64,000 nucleotides of DNA. It comes from Trichobilharzia regenti (lineage: Eukaryota; Platyhelminthes; Trematoda; Strigeidida; Schistosomatidae). Shown here piece by piece: positions 56,285 through 64,000 of this stretch. A program made the position numbers and the translations under genes. The stretch covers positions 1-64,000 of the forward strand of contig CALYDD020000283.1 of assembly GCA_944472135.2 (NCBI GenBank), read 5' to 3'. Position 1 is the stretch's first letter. The number at the start of each line of letters is the position of its first letter. The notes beneath the pieces were generated by a model. The model was given only the letters and a program-made list of their open reading frames with translations. It made no database searches and was not told the origin of the DNA.

Positions 56285-56770
56285 AGGTAAATTGAGACAG
56301 AGATTGATTACTGGATCCTGGTCCATTGAGTCTACACCCAAAACATGCAACAGAAATGACTCAATGCAAACACCAGAAATATGTATGGAAGATATTATTA
56401 CCGCCAGTCAGTCAAATCAGAGGAGGATAATGAATAATATTAAAATTCTATTTCAATTCATGTACATTATAACATTCTAACAAGTTATTTATTTATTTTG
56501 ACTATAAAAACACTCGTCTTATTTCCCATCTAATTGTAATGGATCAATAACACTCGTACTATTATTTCTGAATGTACCTTACCTTATATTGATTTTTATT
56601 CAAATGTCCGAACATCAGTTTCACTCATGTATATGAACGAAGTTAGAGTCGTGTGAATAATATCTTGATATGATTATGATCAGTAATAATTTGTGCTCGA
56701 AATGTGGTCATCAGTGAATATTACTTACTGTATAACACCGCTCACTGTGCGATTTATCAAAATAAAATCT
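56285..56770 (+). mobile_element. PLE lineage 3, 3' region
   Basis: Matches 43620-43870: TGGTCCATTGAGTCTACACCC, then TATCTTGATATGATTATGATC and GAAATGTGGTCATCAGTG. Confidence 0.65.
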
Positions 56771-56859
56771 TATCTATAATCGAGTTACACTCTACCACCA
56801 CGCAGGGCCCAAGTATTACACTTATATCAAGAGCATCAATGGGTGTTTTCGCTTCACAC

Positions 56860-57005
56860 TGAAATTCAGATGGTCAGAAAGGGTAAACAATAAGTTGATT
56901 GTGACAATGAATCGATCAACCAACATCCTATTGCCTAACAAATACGCGGAGGAAAATGTGGACGGATTGGATATATTCTGGAAAGACCAGTGAGCAATAA
57001 CTCCA
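56860..57005 (+). mobile_element. RTE1 fragment
   Basis: GATGGTCAGAAAGGGTAAAC and CAAATACGCGGAGGAAAATG follow the RTE1 block after RWP/RWS. Confidence 0.5.
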
Positions 57006-57299
57006 CTATAAATAAGATTTTATTTTGATAAATTACACAGTGGTGTTATATAGTGATATTAACTAGGCAGTAACACTTGCCAGGTGAGCCATCAAGTGAA
57101 ACCCGTATGTGAACAATGACTTGAGCGCGGGTTGAAAGATGACATGGAGGAGATTTCGAAATAATCGAAAAGATTTGTAGCTCAGGAGAACCAACACAGG
57201 AAATTTAGAAACACAAGTATATAGAAAATCAACGCACACACACACAGATCAAATACTCAACTATACTAGCAATAATCCTATTACTCACTCACGAAAGAA

Positions 57300-58320
57300 A
57301 TTGAGTGCAGACATTGTTTAAAAGAATTCAAACACACTGTAACACTCCAGAGTTGAAATGAATGGAAGAAAAATGCCTACGAACAGTCTTCAAAAAGAAT
57401 GGTTATTCACAAAATTTCATCAAAAAGTATTTAAAGTCGAATCACAACACCAACAACAAGGAACCATCATCAAAGACCACAAGAAAATTTATCCTACCAT
57501 ACATGAGAAATATCTCTGAAATAACAGCTAGAATACTGAAACCGTTTGATATAGATATAGCACACAAGCCAGTCAAATCGCTTAATTCGATATTATGCAA
57601 ACGAAAGACACATCCAACAGAGAAAGGAGATAAAACTAATACCATTTACGAAATAAATTGCTTGTATGAACTATAACAGACATTACATCGGCCAAAGTGG
57701 GCGTCCCCTTCGAATCAGAATCCAGGATCACAAATCAGCCATGAAACGACACGATATATATATTCCTGTTTCATATCAATGCATATAGACAATTATGGAC
57801 ATCAGTTTGGTTGGGATAATGTCGAAATCTTAGACAGAGGAAACACCAAAAGTGCAGTGAGGGAATTTCTAGAAGCCTGGTATTCAAACGAATATGCAAT
57901 TAACAAACACGTTAATATAGACGAAATATACCAACTAATAAAAAGTAAATCAGGTGAAGAAAATAAAAGACAGATTCAGCGAAGAAAAGTTTCTTTATCG
58001 TCGAAATCATCTTCAGAGTCTGGTTGTACAGTCGTATTTATACTTAGAAAAATGTATAGTGGTCTATTATTGAGTAACAGGGAGGGACATAATTGATATA
58101 ATTAATCATAAGTGGCTTTAGACCAGGTGACCAGAAAGTTTAAAATCCAAGTCAGTAGAAAATGGTCAATACATATCTAAAGATAGTTACCGGGAGACGC
58201 AATTATATCACTCATGGAAAATTTAAATCATTTCACTTTATGCTAAATATTGCGCTGAAGATGTTGTCCAGAAGGACGACGAAAGCTCCGCAACTAAACC
58301 AACCAGCTTAGAGATTGCTT
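57300..58320 (+). mobile_element. Penelope-like element, linker, GIY-YIG and 3' region (lineage 2)
   Basis: Encodes FKKNGYSQNFIKKYLKS (57385-57440), ISEITARILKPFDI, TNTIYEIN(C) then, after a frame change, HYIGQSGRPLRIRIQDH-type sequence (57670-57735), and in a third frame NYGHQFGWDNVEILDRGN, FLEAWYSNEYAINKH, IYQLIKSKSGEENK (57779-57980). It is the clearest copy of this lineage. The 3' region runs to 58320. Confidence 0.8.
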
Positions 58321-58649
58321 GAGTAGAAATTGAAAGTTTATATATAATTGTAGAGCCGGCTAAAAAGGACTTCAGAAACCAGGATGGAATGAAGATGTGG
58401 TGTTGAAGCCATTTTGAAACAGGTAGAATACAAAGACTTGGTTAAGGCATGTTAATTTGTAAACTGGTATCTCTATATTGCCAAGTTATGTACACCTTAT
58501 CTTTAACGCATCATTTACGAAAGTCTGCGTGTTGTGCTTGCTAATCTTCTGGCCTTCATACTGTATTTCTTTCACATCTCCATGTATCTCCACAACACTG
58601 TACCACTTGCTTTCTTTGACATGAAATGTATCTCTTTGATATTTGATGT

Positions 58650-58865
58650 TTTTTATGCCAGCTGTTTCGTCCTAGTTTGGGACTCTTTAGCAGCACTCAC
58701 TGAGGTTTGAGCTTGTGTTATAACTAGAAGGTCCTGGGTTTGAGTGCGTACTGATGAAGTGTCCCAAACTAGGACGCAACAGATGTCCAGTGCTCCTGGA
58801 TGACTTTTCCAATGGTTCTCTAACCGATGCTAGCTCATGATGAAATCCTCAAAAATAAAGTAAAA
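58650..58865. mobile_element. hammerhead SINE H2, decayed inverted pair
   Basis: Minus hammerhead at 58660-58705 has core CTAAAGA (G5 to A). Plus hammerhead at 58748-58795 has core ATGAAGT and GCA for GAA. Both should be inactive. Short head remnants lie between them. Confidence 0.7.
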
Positions 58866-59433
58866 ATCATAGGCACTTGAAAAACAATGGTGTTACTGGG
58901 ACAGACGACTATTCTAGATTGGGAATGAAGGTCATGGGAAGGAGAGGGATTTTTCTGAACACTAAGAGTAGGCTGAAAAATTTTCATGATAACTTCCTCA
59001 GCTATGCTCAGCAACTGAAGGCGTACAAACTCATGTAAATGAGAAGGTGACTTGTATAGAATTGTAAAGGCGGGAACTTTTGATCAATCTGTTGATCTGT
59101 ATCTACAAGGTGCGGCAATATGGAACTTTTGATTGAATTTACACCCTCAAGTAAGTGACAGTGAGCTTGTGATTGATTTTGCTCATGTAATAGCTGTCTT
59201 CACAAGAACAGTTACATTTATAAATGCATACTGGGGTGGATACGCTTTCATCCAATGAACTGTAATTATCCTTAATGTGACTGAAATCTGACATCCACTA
59301 TACTCATTTAGGCTACAAAATCAATAAATCTTACAATCTGAAACGGTTCATTCATATTTCTGCCTGTTTCGCCTACACACAACTATAGTTTACTTAATGT
59401 GTAATGTTGTCCTTTATTATTACGTAAGCATGC

Positions 59434-59437
<4 letters not shown>

Positions 59438-59490
<53 letters not shown>
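59438..59490. repeat. (TA)n(GA)n microsatellite
   Basis: TA units to 59468 followed by GA units to 59490. Confidence 0.9.
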
Positions 59491-59492
<2 letters not shown>

Positions 59493-59869
59493 CATGGTTA
59501 CTTAAAATATTTCACCGACTCATGAAACCAAATGAAAAAATCATAATAAAATTGTCGGATTGTTCAATTGCATCAATAAATGCCACAGAAAGTTAACTAT
59601 TGAAACATTGAATTTGGTGTTTATTTAAAAAAAAACAACTTTATACACGTCATAACTTTATGGTGTTTCTTTGAATGTCAAGGCGTTTAAAATAAAGAAT
59701 AGAACAATAAATTGATGATTTCAGTTGATGTGAGCGTTCAATGTGGTTAGAAGATTATGAATTAACGCAATAGTTGTTAGTTAGTTGCAGAGTGAATTTA
59801 GTATTCAATGGGTGCAAATGTAAGACAGATTATGTAAATTAAGGGATCATGAATTTTGAAGTATGCCTT

Positions 59870-60120
59870 GAAGATAATTCCTAGTAGGAGGGATAGAAAG
59901 CTTCACAAATAAACCATCCAGCTCAGAGAACACAATGACATCATAAACTCTCCCCTTGATGTATCTCATCAGGTAGGAGTACAAGTCATTATAAAAGATT
60001 ATATGCTCGTAAAACTAAGTAAAGGAATTCAACGATACCCTGCTCGATCCGCGTTCTATGTGATAGAGATAGCGTTAGGCATGAAGCCTACCACTTGCTA
60101 TGTTACTAACAAAATAATTG
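59870..60120 (+). mobile_element. PLE lineage 2 3' scrap joined to CR1-like family B scrap
   Basis: 59870-59945 matches the PLE 3' block (CCTAGTAGGAGGGATAGAAAG). 59970-60120 matches the C-terminal region of family B (ATGCTCGTAAAACTAAGTA, TGTGATAGAGATAGCGTTAG). Confidence 0.5.
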
Positions 60121-60236
60121 GCTTTTTATCGTATCCTATTTGTAATCCCTGTCTACCATCATCTACCAGGTACCAAATAAATTGCCAAAAACATCGATGT
60201 ACCGCATGCGCTGCAAACAGCAGAGGCTATTGCTAT

Positions 60237-60350
60237 TCACCTGAAACAACCAGTGGTTTGGGTGCGAAAAATGCAGTTCCAGCTAGCCGCTACTTCTACC
60301 CTGGTCGGTCTTTAGTGGAGACTATAAATTCATGAATTCGGTATTATTAC
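60237..60350 (+). repeat. short dispersed repeat, inverse of 54580-54690
   Basis: See 54580-54690. No coding meaning recognised. Confidence 0.45.
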
Positions 60351-60559
60351 TATTATCTTTGCTAATTTTTCTGATATTCATTCAGTGTGTATTTTTATGT
60401 TGATGCTATTGAACTGTAATCCATTGATATCATCGATTTGATTTTATTTCAACAACATTAATGTTGTTCATAACACTAATTCATTCACTATAATGTATAT
60501 ATAACTGTTGCACCTTATGAAGAGGAGGTTAACAAAAGGAGTATTCAAGTATTGGTTTG

Positions 60560-61290
60560 CAGGGATTTGGTTGATTGGTTACAAGATTTCATCATGAGCT
60601 GACATTGTTAGAGAACCATTGGAAAACCTGTTAGTACTGGACAGCTGTTTCGTCAGTCTAGTTTAGGACTGTTCATCAGTAAGCACCCATAGGGATTCGA
60701 ACCCAGGACCTTCTGGTTACAAGGCTAGCGACCTCGTAAACCATTAAGTCACTGGGATCCAATCCAATGGCCTATGGATGAATTCTAACTTCTGCCAATT
60801 CACGACATAGCGCGACCACTAGCCAATGTCTTCCGTGGCGAGTATTTGTCCTCACACCCGACCAGCTGCACCCTACTGGTCACGACTTCCCACTGGAACC
60901 CAGGTAACTACCTACTTGAATAGGGCCAGTCGCCAGAGAGCATCTCAATGATATTGCCTGAGGTTCCAGTGGGAAGTCGTGACCAGTAGGGTGCAGCTGG
61001 TCGGGTGTGAGGACAAATACTCGCCACGGAAGACATTGGCTAGTGGTCGCGCTATGTCGTGAATTGGCAGAAGTTAGAATTCATCGATAGGCCATTGGAT
61101 TGGATCCCAGTGGCTTAATGGTCTACGAGGTCGCTAGCCTTGTAACCAGAAGGTCCTGGGTTCGAATCCCTATGGGTGCTTACTGATGAACAGTCCCAAA
61201 CTAGGCTGACGAAACAGCTGGCCGTTCAGTACTCCCTGTGGCTGGTTTTCCAATGGTTCTCTAACCAATGTTGGCTCATGATGTAAGGAG
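60560..61290. mobile_element. hammerhead SINE H2, near-perfect 0.7-kb palindrome
   Basis: A minus copy (60560-60915) and a plus copy (60960-61290) face away from a roughly 45-bp centre. Arms agree almost base for base, for example AAGTCGTGACCAGTAGGGTG and its inverse. Heads at about 60690-60760 and 61105-61175. Both hammerheads (about 60640-60690 and 61178-61240) read ATGAACA in the core (C3 to A, G8 to C) and carry a TGA insert in stem II. Confidence 0.85.
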
Positions 61291-61399
61291 TATTCTTTGT
61301 TAAATAACGATTCATGTATACATATTTTTAATTTAGTATTTTCATCTTTGACTTAAAAGCATTTAGATCACTAATTCTTGTAGGGATCTGGGTTAATTT

Positions 61400-61945
61400 T
61401 ATCAGTTTAGACTTCTAGACAAACTAACAGTACTAACAAGAGATTACTGAAAACCAGGGAGCGATGGATAGCTGTTTCTTCCTTGTTTCAGACTCTTCAG
61501 TAGTGCACACCCTTTTACTGGTGTTAGTTTGTGACGAAATTTAACAATTGAAATGAATTAACTTCATAATCTAAATATCAATCTCCAATTTATTGAAGAA
61601 TACTAGATAGACTTCTTGAAGCTGTACTGAGAAGTCATGACCAATGGGGTTCACTATGTGTCGAGTTAGAGTGGAAGCTCATCGAAGATATTGGTTTAGG
61701 ATAACGCTGTATCATGAAATGAAAGAAGTTGGAATTCATGGGTCATTGGAGCCCAGTCCAAATGGCTGGACAGTTGACGAGCTTGACCCCTCATAACCCC
61801 AAAACTTGTCAGATCTATCCCTGCTAAGGTTGTAGGCATGCACTAGTGAAGAGTCCCAAACCGAATTGAAACATCTCTTCAGTATATATCCTCATTTTCA
61901 ATGACCTTCAGATGCCGATGAAATCTGAATTAAAGTTAGACATAC
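61400..61945. mobile_element. hammerhead SINE H2, older inverted pair
   Basis: Minus part at 61400-61520 keeps core CTGAAGA and GAA but has an altered stem II (GTCT/GGAA). Plus part at 61620-61945 keeps the 5' extension (GAAGATATTGG) and a decayed core near 61850. The central heads have drifted. Confidence 0.55.
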
Positions 61946-62439
61946 CTGTCAATATGCGACTCCCTGGATTTTGGACTTATTTGCTATTAAAGTAATTCTA
62001 CATAGTGAGGTGGCAACAGAGACAACAGAACTATAGAAAATGCTCGTTTGATGGTAGAGGTATTGTTTGGATGGTTAAAGACGGTCGTCAAGAATTCTTA
62101 TGGCATCTACCAGAAAAAAACTGTCCACGATCTTCTTCCCAGTGAAGGATCCAAGCTTTCATTATTCCCTGTTGTAGTTACTGAAGACTTCCTTGTCTGT
62201 AAGGTAGTGAGTATTAGATCTTTGAAGAGACATTTTTTTCTTTGAAGAATGAAGAGTCCTTGCAGACTAAGCTCACAGTAATCATTTCATACTTGAGAAG
62301 ATGAACTATCCAAGAACAGTAATGGCCAGCAAATATTCAGAATGAAATGAAGACAGTTTGGAAATACTCTGAGGAGACCGAAGAAAGTTCTTCTTAAAGA
62401 AGTGGAAATTCTCCTTCTAAGGACATCACTGATTGGGTC

Positions 62440-62935
62440 ACCTTTGAAGTCGAGGTTCACATAAAGTATCTTTTTTGGCACGGCAACACTGAGAGCAGTG
62501 TTCTCCAGTCGCCCGCTGATCTACAGAAGCCAAAAAGACAAGACCCCGCACCTGACCACTTCCATGCGTATATATCAGTCCAGTTGTTGCTGTGGAGCCA
62601 GCCAGGTATATCGGTTGTTCAATGCGCATCTTGTCAAAAAGGGTCAAAGAACACTATCCAGCGTGGCTGCGGAAAAGAAGTAGTGGCCGTATAAGGAGTG
62701 CAATTTACCGAACATCACGTCAACTTTGGTCATTTCATCTCAACAAACGCCTCCTACTTCAAAGTAATCTACAAAGTGAAGAACAACCCTCCGAAGACAG
62801 TATGATTCCGTCTTCTTTGCATCACAGAAGCCCTAGCTAGTCAGTTGGAAGAACCAGAACTGTGCATACAAAATAAAATTATTCAACCACTTCTGATCTC
62901 ACTTAAGCCAGAAGAGGATATATATATATATAGGC
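62440..62935 (+). mobile_element. Penelope-like element, GIY-YIG region (lineage 1)
   Basis: Encodes YIGCSMRILSKRVKEHYPAW (62610-62670), SAIYRTSRQLWSF, and a C-terminal ITEALASQLEEPELCIQNK-type end near 62820-62870. YIG, the R of the helix and EH are kept. A TA run ends it at 62931. Confidence 0.7.
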
Positions 62936-62939
62936 AATA

Positions 62940-63540
62940 TCCTAAAAATTATTTGTATTTCATTTATTCTCTTACAAGCACGTATCATCATTAATAGAAG
63001 TACATTACATAACATAGTGTCCTGTACTTTTTGACTGCGATTGTTCTTCTTTGTTTCTTTTCGTTTTACTGTTTCTCATTTCATCTGAATACTAACCTGA
63101 TCTAATTATGGTTAATATGCATATTCATGCATATTCTATAACGCTTATAAGTGGTAACACAAATCACAGTAACTGGAGTAGAGGTGAAAAGGTGAGTGGT
63201 GGTTGGGTGGTTTGATGGTTGAGCGGTTGGGGTGGATGGATGGATGAATGGATAAGAAGGATGATCGGAAAGTGTTATGCATACTGATAACTTGATAATT
63301 TATGCATCTTAATTCATATATTGTTTGTTTTCTTTTATATTTTTTTCATCTAAACTACCTATTGTTACAGTGTAACAGCCCACAAAAAAAGAAAAAACTG
63401 ACGAGATGCTGGAATAAAACAAAATTTGTGGCTAGCAGTGTTGAATTTATTGACACAAAACAGACAAGCGATGAAGAATTCTAACCGACAGAATCGTTTC
63501 AATATAACAAAGGTTCTCTTGTATTTCCAAATGAATGAAA
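62940..63540. other. no recognisable feature
   Basis: Contains a G-rich GGTGG/GGATGG stretch at about 63190-63255 and AT-rich flanks. Nothing supported as a gene. Confidence 0.4.
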
Positions 63541-63547
63541 AACAGTA

Positions 63548-63722
63548 CGCACCCACTGGGATTCAAACCCAAGAGCTTCCAGTGGGTGGGTACTGTCGAT
63601 GATTCCCAAACTAGGATGAAACAGCAGCTGTCCAGTACTCCAGTCCTGGTTTTCGATGGTTCTCTAACGGATGTCAATCCGTGATCAACTCGTAAACGCA
63701 TATCTAACCCTTACAAACCAAA
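63548..63722 (+). mobile_element. hammerhead SINE H2, 3' part with a small palindrome
   Basis: A short inverse of the head end (63543-63560) and the plus-strand head end (63578-63594) make a small palindrome. Hammerhead at 63590-63638: stems I (GTACTG/CAGTAC) and III (ACAG/CTGT) are perfect, but the core is TCGATGA, two bases off, and the closing pair of stem II is lost. Confidence 0.7.
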
Positions 63723-63940
63723 CTATAGAGAATGAAAAACAAAACGATACTGTCGTTGTTTTTACCGACATTTCGCTATTTATTGCTGCTACTAATAGCT
63801 TTATCAAAGTATTATTAAACCGGAATTTACAAAATCTCAGCACATATATAACAAGGAGTTAAGGGGCGAGAAAATAGACTACTTAGGTCAAAATAACAAT
63901 GAAGATCACTAAACCAAATAACAAAGGTAATAGTACATCT

Positions 63941-64000
63941 GTATACAATTGGTGGATGGTGGCTAGCAGTGGAATCCTCCAGGATGCGCATTTCGTCCTA
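63941..64000 (-). mobile_element. Sm-alpha-type repeat, cut by window end
   Basis: Inverse of the hammerhead 3' side: GAA, ATGCGCAT, C, CTGGAGG, then CCACTGCTAGCCACCATCC. A CTC insertion lies in stem I. The core continues beyond the window. Confidence 0.75.

Overview
The window looks like nuclear DNA of a blood fluke (Schistosoma). It is AT-rich and saturated with retroelement debris. The diagnostic repeats are tRNA-headed Sm-alpha-type units carrying hammerhead ribozymes, a second tRNA-headed hammerhead SINE, RTE and CR1 non-LTR retrotransposons, Penelope-like elements (PLEs) and BEL/Pao pol remnants. The one host gene I can prove also has introns of 29, 31 and 32 bp, a hallmark of schistosome genes. 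The species cannot be fixed from the sequence.

0-13 kb: the only recognisable host gene is a calaxin (EFCAB1/CLXN) orthologue on the minus strand. Six exons run from an ATG at 12623 down to a splice donor at 4727. Exons 1-4 are packed into 0.5 kb by three micro-introns. Introns 4 and 5 (about 5.0 and 2.3 kb) hold a CR1-like retrotransposon, RTE pieces, SINEs and a degenerate telomere-like tract. The last coding exon was not identified with certainty. Downstream of the gene lie two solo LTRs of one family in opposite orientation, PLE pieces, and a possible terminal exon of the same or another gene at the window edge.

13-28 kb: a BEL/Pao pol remnant (minus strand), a second pair of oppositely oriented solo LTRs, an RTE cluster with nested SINE insertions, Sm-alpha-like units (one flanked by a 111-bp perfect inverted repeat), a PLE with RT and GIY-YIG parts, and several SINEs.

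28-50 kb: hammerhead SINEs, composite units with two hammerheads facing in opposite directions, three 3' ends of one CR1-like family, more PLE lineages (an RT-to-endonuclease copy at 41.2-42.4 kb) and RTE copies.

50-64 kb: inverted pairs of hammerhead SINEs, including the best-preserved hammerhead, a 702-bp (GATA)n array that grew inside an RTE reading frame, PLE pieces including a PLE-type hammerhead at 56.1 kb, and a near-perfect 0.7-kb SINE palindrome.

The elements depend on one another. RTE, CR1 and PLE code for reverse transcriptase. The tRNA-headed SINEs code for nothing and presumably borrow that machinery. At least three classes of these elements carry self-cleaving RNA motifs. Most long reading frames here are retroelement fragments or chance frames, not host genes.
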